DNA of 64,000 bases from Bacillus sp. REN3 (GTDB lineage: Bacteria > Bacillota > Bacilli > Bacillales > Cytobacillaceae). Below, one piece after another: positions 27,496 through 36,187 of the stretch. The stretch's first letter is position 1. Each line of letters begins with the position of its first letter. Location of the stretch: contig NZ_JAERSD010000009.1 of NCBI RefSeq assembly GCF_017912555.1, forward strand, positions 1 to 64,000, in the 5' to 3' direction. The translations under genes were made by a program, and so were the position numbers. Below the pieces are notes generated by a model that was given only the letters and a program-made list of their open reading frames with translations, was not told where the DNA came from and ran no database searches.

Positions 27496-27888
27496 GTGGA
27501 ATACCCGGCTGAATATTACGAGTTCTTTATAAAATTCAACGAAGGCGATTACTATACCTGCCATGATTTGCTCGAAGATATGTGGATGACGGATAAGGGG
27601 AATCTTTTTTTAAAAGGGCTTCTGCAAATGAGTGTCGCCATTTACCATTACAGTTATGGAAATGTGAAAGGGGCGCGATTGATGATGCGGGCTGCCCATG
27701 ATTACCTTCAGTCATACCGCCCCCATTACTGGGGATTGGACCTTGAAAAGGTTTATCCGTTCATAGAAGAGTGTTTATCACGGTTCCCCGCTGATCTTGA
27801 CAGGGTTCCATATGATAAAATAACCGAGCTTCCGGCACTGCCAGCCTTGTATCTATATATGGAAGATTTGGACAGGACCAATCCATAA
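27496..27888 (+). CDS. DUF309 family protein
   Basis: A 130-residue helical cytoplasmic protein matching DUF309. Its signature FNEGDYYTCHDLLEDMWM and LLQMSVAIYHYSYGN are present; the family has a conserved H, E and W arrangement of unknown function. The start is GTG at 27496 with AGGTGGGA 6 bases upstream. The last 28 bases, with the stop codon, are part of a 40-base tandem duplication. Confidence 0.8.
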   Translation: MEYPAEYYEFFIKFNEGDYYTCHDLLEDMWMTDKGNLFLKGLLQMSVAIYHYSYGNVKGARLMMRAAHDYLQSYRPHYWGLDLEKVYPFIEECLSRFPADLDRVPYDKITELPALPALYLYMEDLDRTNP

Positions 27889-27940
27889 AAAATGATTAGG
27901 GGAAGATTTGGACGTGACCAATCCGTAAAAAATGATTAGG
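27861..27940 (+). repeat. 40-bp tandem duplication at the DUF309 gene end
   Basis: 27861-27900 and 27901-27940 are two direct copies differing at 3 of 40 positions. Copy 1 holds the last codons and stop of the DUF309 gene; copy 2 is noncoding and lies before pepA. Confidence 0.95.
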
Positions 27941-28000
27941 AAGTCGAAATACTATAATTTTTCCGCTATAATAAAACTATATTTTTGGAGGTGGATAAAT

Positions 28001-29503
28001 GTGTTCAAAGTGAATGAGGAGTTTCAATTCAGCAACAGCCATGATTGCCTTGTAATCGGTCTTTTCAATAAGCCATCTGGCCTGGAAGGAATTCTTGCGG
28101 AAGCAGATGGTCTGTTTGATGGCCAGCTGACTGAGCTGATCAAAGGCGGGGAGATTTCTCCTAAGAAAAAAGCAGTTTCCAAAATACATACATTCGGAAA
28201 AACAGGAGCGAAAAAATTATATTTTGTCGGTCTTGGACATGAAAAAGAATATAATTTCGAGATTTTGCGCGATGCTTTCGGATGCCTGTTCAAAACAGCG
28301 AAAAAGGAAGAATGGACCGAAACTGCTGTGCTGCTCGATACTTTTTTATCTGATGAAGTAGAACTCAATGATGCCGCCCACGCATTAAGTGAAGCGCTGG
28401 CATTGGCAACATATGAATTTGAGGGATATAAGCAAAAACCGAATAGACCGGAAAAGCGTCTGGAGGCTGTAACCGTGTATAGTGCCGACGAAGAAGGCGA
28501 GCTTGAGGCGGCGCTTGAAGTGGGCTATGCCTTCGGTTGCGGCACGAATTCAGCGCGTACGCTTGTCAACACGCCGGGGAACTTGCTTACGGCAGCCGAC
28601 ATGGCCGAATACGCCAGGAAGCTAGCTGAAAAATATGAGTTTGAAGTGGAGATCCTGGAAAAGGAAGAAATAGAAAAGCTCGGAATGGGTGCGCTGCTCG
28701 CTGTCAACCAGGGTTCTGCCGAGCCGCCAAGAATGATTGTTTTGAAATATCAAGGCAGGGAAGAGTGGACAGACGTCATCGGCCTTGTCGGCAAAGGGAT
28801 TACCTTTGATACAGGCGGATATTCCATCAAGCCAAAGGACGGGATCGTTGGCATGAAAACGGATATGGGCGGTGCCGCAGCCGTTCTGGGAGCAATGGAA
28901 ATCATCGGCGAACTGAAGCCTGAACAAAATGTCGTCGCCGTCATTCCTTCAACAGACAACATGATCAGCGGCACAGCTTTCAAACCGGATGATGTAGTCA
29001 CATCCATGAGCGGCAAGACAATCGAAGTCCTTAATACGGATGCCGAGGGACGCCTCGTACTTGCAGATGCGATGACATACGCAAAGCAGCATGGCGCGGA
29101 TTATCTCGTTGATGTCGCTACACTTACTGGAGGTGTCATCGTTGCGCTTGGCAACCATACGACCGGTGCCCTGACAAACAATGAGGAGTTATTCGAACAA
29201 GTCCTTGAAGCCTCATATGAAGCAGGAGAGCCAATCTGGCGCCTGCCGCTGTTCGAGCGCGATATCGAACGCGTCCGCAGCAGCAAAATAGCTGACTTGA
29301 ACAACTCCCCTGGACGCGAAGGTCATGCCATCATGGGTGGCGCATTTGTCGGCGAATTTGCAGAAGGCACCCCATGGGTGCATCTGGACATTGCCGGAAC
29401 AGCCACCACCAGCAATGAGTATGATTTAGGCCCTGCCGGCGGGACCGGTGCGATGGTCCGCACGCTCGCCTTGCTCGTCGAGCGTTTTGAACCAATAAAA
29501 TAA
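28001..29503 (+). CDS. pepA: Leucyl aminopeptidase (M17)
   Basis: A 500-residue cytosolic di-metal aminopeptidase, the YuiE orthologue. The M17 signature [14 protein letters not shown] and the metal/catalytic segments [16 protein letters not shown] and [15 protein letters not shown] are intact. It removes N-terminal residues such as leucine from peptides. The GTG at 28001 gives MFKVNEEF and 500 residues as in B. subtilis, with GGAGGTG 7 bases upstream; the longer frame from 27932 has no ribosome-binding site. A TATAAT at 27967 may be the -10, but no good -35 is seen. Confidence 0.95.
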   Translation: MFKVNEEFQFSNSHDCLVIGLFNKPSGLEGILAEADGLFDGQLTELIKGGEISPKKKAVSKIHTFGKTGAKKLYFVGLGHEKEYNFEILRDAFGCLFKTAKKEEWTETAVLLDTFLSDEVELNDAAHALSEALALATYEFEGYKQKPNRPEKRLEAVTVYSADEEGELEAALEVGYAFGCGTNSARTLVNTPGNLLTAADMAEYARKLAEKYEFEVEILEKEEIEKLGMGALLAVNQGSAEPPRMIVLKYQGREEWTDVIGLVGKGITFDTGGYSIKPKDGIVGMKTDMGGAAAVLGAMEIIGELKPEQNVVAVIPSTDNMISGTAFKPDDVVTSMSGKTIEVLNTDAEGRLVLADAMTYAKQHGADYLVDVATLTGGVIVALGNHTTGALTNNEELFEQVLEASYEAGEPIWRLPLFERDIERVRSSKIADLNNSPGREGHAIMGGAFVGEFAEGTPWVHLDIAGTATTSNEYDLGPAGGTGAMVRTLALLVERFEPIK

Positions 29504-29511
29504 ATGCTGCA

Positions 29512-29537
29512 ACCCCGGATCTTTTTCCGGGGTTTTT
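29512..29537 (+). terminator. Terminator after pepA
   Basis: ACCCCGG…CCGGGGT stem with T-rich loop and T-run. Confidence 0.85.
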
Positions 29538-29727
29538 GTCTGTTGGCCGGCAGTCGCAATTGTGTCAGGCATGGCGGCAGGATGGACCGGTGATATAGGA
29601 GAGCCTCCTCGCTGGGACATTAACGCCCTCAGCAAAAAAATGAGCGGCTACTGACATTCAACCGCGGAACGATACGAAGATTGACCATATTGGAAAGACA
29701 TTTGTTCATCAGGAATTATATTCATCT

Positions 29728-29790
29728 CAACTTGGATTAAGTGGGCTCCAACTGGGGTTAAACGCTTCCCCACTGGGATTTCACCTTCCC
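29728..29790 (+). repeat. Intergenic 21-nt phased array B (core CMACTKGGRTT)
   Basis: Three copies, CAACTTGGATT, CAACTGGGGTT and CCACTGGGATT, start at 29728, 29749 and 29770, exactly 21 nt apart, with variable 10-base spacers. There is no ORF. The 29540-30310 gap holds only this array, the GC-rich element and the yuiF promoter. Confidence 0.7.
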
Positions 29791-29923
29791 ATGACATGAC
29801 CAATTAAATTAAATTAATAGCATTTCTTCCTCCTATTGCTGATTGCTGTGTAAATTTGAATCTAAACGGATTTTTTTCGGCTGTATAGCTTGTTTTCATC
29901 AAGATCAGTGTTGAATACCTGTT

Positions 29924-30168
29924 GGTTGGAGCAGAAGGCACGTAGACTCCTCGAAAATGGAAACGCATTTCCTTCGTGCGTGGGCAAACTCTGGGAAGCC
30001 CATTCAGTGTCCAGCGGAAGTATGGGGCAGGGGAGGCCACGGAGACGCAAAACGCCGGGAGGTTCCCCTCACGCCCGCGGGAAAGCGGCCGACTAAAACC
30101 GCCGCGTCCTGCGGCAAAGTCGGCACTAGGACTTCCTGTCCGTCGAAGTGAATGGAGTGGAAATCAAC
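29924..30168 (+). repeat. GC-rich dispersed intergenic element, copy 2
   Basis: It begins TTGGTTGGAGCAGAAGGCACG and ends GAGTGGAAATCAAC, the boundaries I know from GC-rich Bacillaceae intergenic elements. The middle holds CACGCCCGCGGGAAAGCGGC. It appears longer than copy 3 and rearranged. No credible coding. Confidence 0.6.
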
Positions 30169-30211
30169 AATCAAATTTAATATAACCTTATTAAAAACCA
30201 AACCAAACTGT

Positions 30212-30241
30212 TTGACACGAAAAGTAAATCTATGATATTTT
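30212..30241 (+). promoter_or_regulatory. Probable yuiF promoter
   Basis: Consensus TTGACA (30212-30217), an 18-base spacer, and TATTTT (30236-30241) with a TGA extended -10. Confidence 0.55.
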
Positions 30242-30312
30242 AATTATTGTTATTTTAATTCATTAGCAATTTACCAAACTAAAGTAATTGAGCATCGAGA
30301 GGAGAAAACATA

Positions 30313-31626
30313 ATGAATGCAGTTATTGCAGCGGTCCTTGTCATGCTTGTGCTGAGCCTGCTTAGGGTCAATGTTGTTTTGGCTTTGATTGTGGGAGCAC
30401 TGATTGGCGGTTTGACAGGAGGTTTGAGTTTAAATAAAACAATTGAAGTATTTTCTGGGGGCCTAGGAGGTAGCGCCGAGGTGGCGTTGAGCTATGCCCT
30501 TCTCGGAGGATTTGCGGTCGCGATTTCACAAACGGGTTTGCCGAATCTGATTGTCGACTGGATGATTGGTTTGATAGGCAAGAAGGGTGAATCAAAAGCA
30601 AAGACTTATTCCAAGGCAATCATCATATTTTTGATCTTGATGATGTCTATTTTTTCACAGAACCTAATTCCAATCCACATTGCGTTCATCCCGATTTTGA
30701 TTCCGCCATTGCTGATTATTTTCAACAGACTGAAAATCGATCGGCGCCTGGTTGCTTCGTTGCTCACGTTCGGTCTTACTGCCCCTTATATTTTGCTGCC
30801 TGTTGGCTTTGGTAAGATTTTTCATGAAATCCTGGCAACGAATATGGCTGACAGCGGCCTGAAGGTGACGATGGGGGATATCCCTACTGCGATGCTCCTG
30901 CCTACAGCGGGGCTTGTAGTTGGTTTGCTGTTTGCGATTTTCATCTCTTACCGCAAGCCAAGGACTTATCAAGATTATGAAATCACCAAGGTAGAGAAGA
31001 AAGAATACTCAAAAGTGGGCATCATCTTCTCATTCCTTGCCATCGTGGCCGCACTGGCTGTGCAAATTGCTCTTGATTCAATGATTATCGGTGCTTTGGC
31101 CGGCATTCTTGTCGTATATGCCAGCGGAGCAATCAAATGGCGCGAAGCGGATGACTTATTGACTGAAGGCATGAAGATGATGGCGTTCATCGGCTTTGTC
31201 ATGCTGGCCGCATTCGGTTTCGCTGAAGTGCTGAAGGGAACTGGCGATGTGGATAGGCTAGTCAAACAAGCTGCAGATGCAATTGGCAACAATCAGGCTC
31301 TAGGAGCATTGATGATGCTGATTGTCGGTTTGCTCGTTACGATGGGAATCGGCTCTTCGTTCTCTACCATTCCAATTATCGCGACCATCTTTGTGCCGCT
31401 AAGCCTGCAACTTGGCTTCAGCCCGATGGCGACGATTGCGATCGTCGGGACGGCTGCTGCTCTGGGAGACGCTGGTTCACCAGCATCGGATAGCACGCTC
31501 GGACCGACTGCGGGATTGAATGCCGATACGCAGCACAATCACATTTGGGATACGGTTGTCCCCACATTTCTACACTATAATATCCCATTGATAATTTTTG
31601 GCTGGATTGCCGCCATGATTCTTTAA
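30313..31626 (+). CDS. yuiF: Na+/H+ antiporter-family transporter YuiF
   Basis: A 437-residue membrane protein with about 11-12 helices, of the Na_H_antiporter group distinct from the NhaC protein at 101. Conserved stretches include [36 protein letters not shown] and the C-terminal [17 protein letters not shown]. The physiological substrate in this family is not settled; amino-acid transport is possible. A GAGAGGAG site precedes the ATG. It has its own promoter and terminator. Confidence 0.85.
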   Translation: MNAVIAAVLVMLVLSLLRVNVVLALIVGALIGGLTGGLSLNKTIEVFSGGLGGSAEVALSYALLGGFAVAISQTGLPNLIVDWMIGLIGKKGESKAKTYSKAIIIFLILMMSIFSQNLIPIHIAFIPILIPPLLIIFNRLKIDRRLVASLLTFGLTAPYILLPVGFGKIFHEILATNMADSGLKVTMGDIPTAMLLPTAGLVVGLLFAIFISYRKPRTYQDYEITKVEKKEYSKVGIIFSFLAIVAALAVQIALDSMIIGALAGILVVYASGAIKWREADDLLTEGMKMMAFIGFVMLAAFGFAEVLKGTGDVDRLVKQAADAIGNNQALGALMMLIVGLLVTMGIGSSFSTIPIIATIFVPLSLQLGFSPMATIAIVGTAAALGDAGSPASDSTLGPTAGLNADTQHNHIWDTVVPTFLHYNIPLIIFGWIAAMIL

Positions 31627-31635
31627 TTTTAATGC

Positions 31636-31669
31636 AAAGCCGCCTTGCTTGTTCACAAGGCGGCTTTCT
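31636..31669 (+). terminator. Terminator after yuiF
   Basis: A 12-bp stem AAAGCCGCCTTG/CAAGGCGGCTTT followed by T-rich sequence. Confidence 0.88.
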
Positions 31670-31930
31670 TGTTGTTTAGGAAATTGTCACTAGCTTAGCA
31701 TAAAACATTCATTGATAAGTCGGTCAATATCACCGGAGTTTTGAAACGCTGAGTATTCTGATCTTGATTTTGTCAGTAAAAAGAAAAAGGATAAATTGGC
31801 ATCTTTGAAGGTGCTCCTTCTATCCATATTTTTACACATCATACTTTTGTTGTCCTTTTATTAAATTGCTTGAATTCCCCCTTTTTTGCTTGTTCTAATG
31901 TTTCTTTGAATATTTGTTCATGATCACATT

Positions 31931-33121
31931 TTACTGACCAACGAGGTTCTTCTCCCGATGGCAGCCCTTAATCTCCCGAATGGCACCCATAATCTCCTGA
32001 TTAACATGAATAATCTCCCGTTTCCCCGATATTTTACAAAAAATCGGCTGAAAGTGAATCAGCCGGATTCTTTTATGATTGAAATTTAAAGAAAATGACT
32101 GCAATTTTCCATCCCAACCGATAATCTCCCAATCTGTAGCCGTAATCTCCCGATCAGGGCTCATAATCTCCCAATGGCAGCCCTTAATCTCCCGAATGGT
32201 ACCCATAATCTCCTGATCAGCATGAATAATCTCCCGTTTCCCCAATATTTTACAAAAAATCGGCTGAAAGTGAATCAGCCGGATTCTTTTATGATTGAAA
32301 TTTAAAGAAAATGACTGCAATTTTCCATCCCAACCGATAATCTCCCAATCTGTAGCCGTAATCTCCCGATCAGGGCTCATAATCTCCCAATGGCAGCCCT
32401 TAATCTCCCGAATGGCACCCATAATCTCCTGATCAACATGAATAATCTCCCTTTTCCCCAATATTTTACAAAAAATCGGCTGAAAGTGAATCAGCCGGAT
32501 TCTTTTATGATTGAAATTTAAAGAAAATGACTGCAATTTTCCATCCCAACCGATAATCTCCCAATCTGTAGCCGTATTCTCCCGATCAGGGCTCATAATC
32601 TCCCAATGGCAGCCCTTAATCTCCCGAATGGTACCCATAATCTCCTGATCAGCATGAATAATCTCTCGTTTCCCCAATTTTTTACAAAAAACCGGCTGAA
32701 AGTGAATCAGCCGGATTCTTTTATGATTGAAATTTAAAGAAAATGACTGCAATTTTCCATCCCAACCGATAATCTCCCAATCTGTAGCCGTAATCTCCCA
32801 ATCAGGGCTCATAATCTCCCAATGGCAGCCCTTAATCTCCCGAATGGCACCCATAATCTCCTGATCAGCATGAATAATCTCCCGTTTCCCCGATTTTTTA
32901 CAAAAAATCGGCTGAAAGTGAATCAGCCGGATTCTTTTATGGTTGAAATTTAAAGAAAATGACTGCAATTTTCCGTCCCAACCGATAATCTCCCGATTTA
33001 TTGCCGTATTCTCCCGATCAAGGCTCATAATCTCCCGATGGCAGCCCTTAATCTCCCGAATGGCACCCATAATCTCCTGATCAGCATGAATAATCTCCCG
33101 TTTCCCCAATATTTTACAAAA
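31931..33121. repeat. Nested repeat array C: 216-bp units of 21-nt repeats plus a hairpin
   Basis: Five near-identical tandem units with an exact 216-nt period; the hairpin anchor occurs at 32042, 32258, 32474, 32690 and 32906. Each unit has six 21-nt repeats with core TAATCTCCCRAT and variable 9-10 base tails, then a 90-base block. That block holds the hairpin AATCGGCTG/CAGCCGGATT, flanked by T's on both strands like a bidirectional terminator. Partial units flank both ends. Because 216 and 21 are multiples of 3, a frame stays open on the minus strand, but its start lacks a ribosome-binding site. Confidence 0.9.
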
Positions 33122-33930
33122 AAAGAACCGGCATAGAGAATGTCGGCCCAACACATTTATTATAATACCCAGCCGCGGCTGGATTGCTTCGGCGGTTCGA
33201 TGCTTGTCCCGAGTTCTTTGGCGGCAGTCCGCGGGCAATGAAGACCCGATCGGCGCGTCTCTGCTGTATCACCGTATGGATCCTTACGCTTGTTGTCAGC
33301 TGAGAAAGGAACTGGTTGATCAGCAGCCATGAGCCGCATGGATTTCTATGACCACAAATCCGGCCTTTTTTCACTCTTTCTGCCGCCTGCCTGGGGGCAT
33401 TTACCACTTTTTGATAGAAATGAATCGCGCTATAAAAATGGTCAAGTTCCTGAAGGCGGCGGTGGCAAAACGATCCTGTCGAGAGTTTAAAGATACCTTT
33501 CCAGCAGGATGCCTGATGGCCAGGACTAGCTTCCACATGTACTATTTTTTCGCCGTATCGCTGGACGGGCGGCCTGCCGCTTACAGTCCCACCGCCAGCA
33601 TAGCGCAGGACTAAGGTATTTACGGACTACCAGCGAAATAGCGTGGGAGAATCCTTGCCAGCCATCGACGACAAAGCCATTGACTGGCCACTGGCCGCAT
33701 ATCGAGGGAGAAATCCTTCTCAGGTACCTGGCCACTGGCCGCATATCGAGGGAGAAATCCTTCTCAGGTACACGCATCGATAATGCTCTAGACCCGCTTC
33801 TCTCCTGCCCCCGCTCGCCTCGCCCAGGGCTACGGCATCTCTTAAGGGGAGGGGGGCCTTCATTTTTTATAAGCTAGTTCATTTTACAAATGGACTGCCT
33901 TTTCGGTAGGATGGAAAAAAGCCGAAACTT
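33122..33930. other. GC-rich region without a convincing gene
   Basis: About 800 bases. Several open frames exist on both strands but none has a recognisable domain, a good ribosome-binding site or bacterial-protein-like composition. It may be decayed coding DNA or an unrecognised element; it carries the 44-bp duplication listed separately. Confidence 0.45.
33684..33771 (+). repeat. Perfect 44-bp tandem duplication
   Basis: 33684-33727 and 33728-33771 are identical (each begins CTGGCCACTGG and ends TCTCAGGTAC). It lies in noncoding sequence. Confidence 0.95.
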
Positions 33931-33942
33931 GAGGTGATAACA

Positions 33943-34539
33943 GTGTATTTTGGAAAAGTGCGGAATAAAGGGGCGGAAGGAAGAGTGCCGCCGAATCAGA
34001 ATGTTACAACGACGTTCCCGGTGCTCCATTACGGAAATGTACCGGTTTACCGGAGCCTGGATGACTGGACGCTGAGGATTTACGGTTTGGTTGAAAATGA
34101 GTTGGTCCTCTCATTTAAGGAATTGATGGAACTGCCTCAAATGACATCGAGCAATGATATCCACTGTGTGACTGGCTGGTCAAGGCTGGACAATGGATGG
34201 GAGGGGGTTGCTGCTGGAGAGCTTGTCAGGATGGCGAAGCCTCATACGGAAGCAAAGTATGTGATCCTGCATGCTGAGGAAGGCTGGTCGACGAATGTGC
34301 CGCTTGTGGACTTTGCTAGGGAGACGAGTCTCCTCGCCCATTCGCATGATGGAAAGCCGCTTACTCCCGAGCATGGCTATCCGCTACGGGCTGTGATTCC
34401 ACATCTTTATTTTTGGAAAAGTGCGAAGTGGCTGAGAGGGATCGAATTTTCGGCTGAAAACAAGCCTGGTTTTTGGGAAGAAAACGGCTATCATATGTAC
34501 GGCGACCCGTGGAAGGAACAAAGGATGTCGTGGGATTAG
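33943..34539 (+). CDS. yuiH: Molybdopterin-dependent oxidoreductase YuiH (sulfite-oxidase fold)
   Basis: A 198-residue cytoplasmic protein of the sulfite oxidase/MsrP molybdopterin fold, the same length as B. subtilis YuiH. The predicted molybdenum-ligand cysteine lies in DIHCVTGWSRLDN. The C-terminal PEHGYPLRAVIPHLYFWKSAKW is the conserved cofactor-contact region. No Tat or Sec signal. Substrate unknown. The start is GTG at 33943 with GAGGTGAT just upstream. Confidence 0.9.
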   Translation: MYFGKVRNKGAEGRVPPNQNVTTTFPVLHYGNVPVYRSLDDWTLRIYGLVENELVLSFKELMELPQMTSSNDIHCVTGWSRLDNGWEGVAAGELVRMAKPHTEAKYVILHAEEGWSTNVPLVDFARETSLLAHSHDGKPLTPEHGYPLRAVIPHLYFWKSAKWLRGIEFSAENKPGFWEENGYHMYGDPWKEQRMSWD

Positions 34540-34571
34540 TTGCCCTTCCTTCAACTCACTAAATCAAGAAC

Positions 34572-34601
34572 ACCGCTGGACAGGACAATCCGGCGGTTTT
34601 T
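34572..34601 (+). terminator. Terminator after yuiH
   Basis: ACCGCTGGA/TCCGGCGGT stem (one G-T pair) and five T's. Confidence 0.8.
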
Positions 34602-34752
34602 CATTTCAGGGGAATCAGGCGATCGATTTCCAATGGCTGCATGGCTTCAAATCCAAAAAAAGAGGGAAATAAGAAAGAAGATAGAAATGTTATACATATA
34701 TACAATCATTTGAAAATAAAATCGGACCATGGCAGTGAAAGGGGGGCTTCCA

Positions 34753-35361
34753 ATGGATTTGGAGCTGGTGATGAGCATCATCGAAGAAAACGGCTATGTT
34801 GGATTGTTCTTTTGGCTGTGGTTCGGTGTGTTTGTCATCCCGCTTCCGAATGAGCTCATACTCACGACGGTAGGTTTTGCCTCCTCTTCGGGCGCCCTCC
34901 ACCCGGTTCCTGCTTTTATTGTTACGTATGCCGGCCTGGCCGCTGCCCTGACAACCAGCTATTCTTTAGGAAGGCTGGTAGGAAGACGGCTGCTGGAACA
35001 TTTGAAGCGCAGGAAACGTTTTGGGAATACCATTGAATCCTCGTTGAGGCTGATCGAAAAGTACCATGCCTTCTCCCTGTCATTAAGCTGTTTCATTCCG
35101 GGGGCAAGGTACCTGGTTCCGATGTTGTATGGGCTCAGCAGGCTCTCCTGGAGGACCTTTGCCGTTTTTACTTATACAGGGGCTTTTGTATGGGTCCTGA
35201 TTGTTTTTATGCTGGGCTATTTATTCGGAGACCAGATGGACCTTATTGTGAAATACAGCAATGAAATGTGGTTTGCTGCAACCATTGCCGCTGTTGTAAT
35301 TGTCGTCTTTTTCTTTATTCGAAGGAGAAAACTGAAAAGAAAGCAGGCACTAGGGGGCTGA
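34753..35361 (+). CDS. DedA family membrane protein (1)
   Basis: A 202-residue DedA/VTT-superfamily protein with about five hydrophobic segments. Typical features: GLFFWLWFGVFVIPLPNELIL near the N-terminus, GRLVGRRLLEHLKRR and FIPGARYLVPMLYGLSRLSW (the conserved F-x-P-x-x-R). DedA proteins support membrane lipid homeostasis, with some acting as undecaprenyl-phosphate or phospholipid scramblases or translocases; the role here is inferred. AAAGGGGGG precedes the ATG at 34753. A second DedA gene is at 61996. Confidence 0.85.
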   Translation: MDLELVMSIIEENGYVGLFFWLWFGVFVIPLPNELILTTVGFASSSGALHPVPAFIVTYAGLAAALTTSYSLGRLVGRRLLEHLKRRKRFGNTIESSLRLIEKYHAFSLSLSCFIPGARYLVPMLYGLSRLSWRTFAVFTYTGAFVWVLIVFMLGYLFGDQMDLIVKYSNEMWFAATIAAVVIVVFFFIRRRKLKRKQALGG

Positions 35362-35676
35362 AGGTGGCGTTATCCCTGAAAGTCAGCCTGAGGAGCGGCC
35401 ATTGAACTAGTATCCGTCCTGGCGGCCAGGCTAACAAGTTCGGTGGACATGAAAACCGATTAGGAACCCATCCAAAGCAAAAAGAAGTCCCGATCACCAT
35501 TTGATCGCTCCTACGGTTCCTTGCATAGCCCGAGCTTCACGAAAGGGGAGCAAAGCATCAGAAGGACGCATACCTGCATTTATCCGCTGCATATCTAATT
35601 GCCTCAGAAACTGGAATGACCAGAAGAATCCTTTTACCTGTCAAATTATTGGTCCAATGTAAGGAGGAAGCAAAAC
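35362..35676. other. Intergenic region before yuxO
   Basis: 315 bases with no ORF I trust. In B. subtilis the comQXPA quorum-sensing genes are next to yuxO; nothing resembling them is here. Confidence 0.5.
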
Positions 35677-36063
35677 ATGAATCTTGAAAAAACACTGATA
35701 TCTGCACTTGGAATCGAAATTACCGAACTTCAGAAAGGGAAGGTCACGGCAACGATGCCTGTCGATGACCGGACGAGGCAGCCTTTTGGACTTCTGCATG
35801 GGGGGGCGTCCGTAGCGCTGGCGGAAACAGTCGCAAGCGTGGGATCCTTTGAGCTGGTCGATAAGGAGAATGAAGTTGTCGTTGGCCTGGAGATTAACGC
35901 GAACCATATCCGTGCCAAGAGGGATGGCTATGTTACTGCCATCGCGACCGTCCTTCATCATGGAAAATCGACAATGGTTTGGGACATTAAGATTACCGAT
36001 GAACAGGGAGAACTGGTTTGCATCTCAAGATGTACCATTGCCGTCGTAAAACGAAGAAAATGA
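35677..36063 (+). CDS. yuxO: PaaI-type hotdog thioesterase YuxO (MenI-like)
   Basis: A 128-residue hotdog-fold thioesterase. The active-site region FGLLHGGASVALAETVAS, with the catalytic glutamate in ALAE, and the following NANHIRAKRDG are clear. The orthologue is thought to hydrolyse 1,4-dihydroxy-2-naphthoyl-CoA in menaquinone synthesis, which would fit the menaquinone-using NDH-2 in this window. AAGGAGGAAG precedes the ATG. Confidence 0.87.
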   Translation: MNLEKTLISALGIEITELQKGKVTATMPVDDRTRQPFGLLHGGASVALAETVASVGSFELVDKENEVVVGLEINANHIRAKRDGYVTAIATVLHHGKSTMVWDIKITDEQGELVCISRCTIAVVKRRK

Positions 36064-36107
36064 AACCATTCTCTGAAAATCGCTAAAGAACCATTTTTGC
36101 GAGACCT

Positions 36108-36152
36108 GAAAAAACCGATCTTATTCCACTTTGGAAAGAAGACCGGTTTTTT
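36108..36152. terminator. Terminator between yuxO and the monooxygenase gene
   Basis: AAAAAACCG…CGGTTTTTT with extra pairing inside, giving T-runs on both strands, between convergent genes. Confidence 0.75.
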
Positions 36153-36187
36153 CGTGATGCGAGTTCTGTATGGCCTTATCTGCATTT

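Noticed and set aside
31931-33238. A 435-residue minus-strand ORF made of REI-type heptads
   Set aside because: It starts at a TTG without a ribosome-binding site, covers hairpins with T-tracts, and stays open only because 216 and 21 are multiples of 3. Treated as noncoding repeat DNA.
33114-33536. Minus-strand ORF of 140 residues
   Set aside because: No recognisable domain, no ribosome-binding site, and part of the array unit is read as protein.
35362-35676. comQXPA remnant beside yuxO
   Set aside because: Only 315 bases, with no ComX-like or histidine-kinase-like reading frame.
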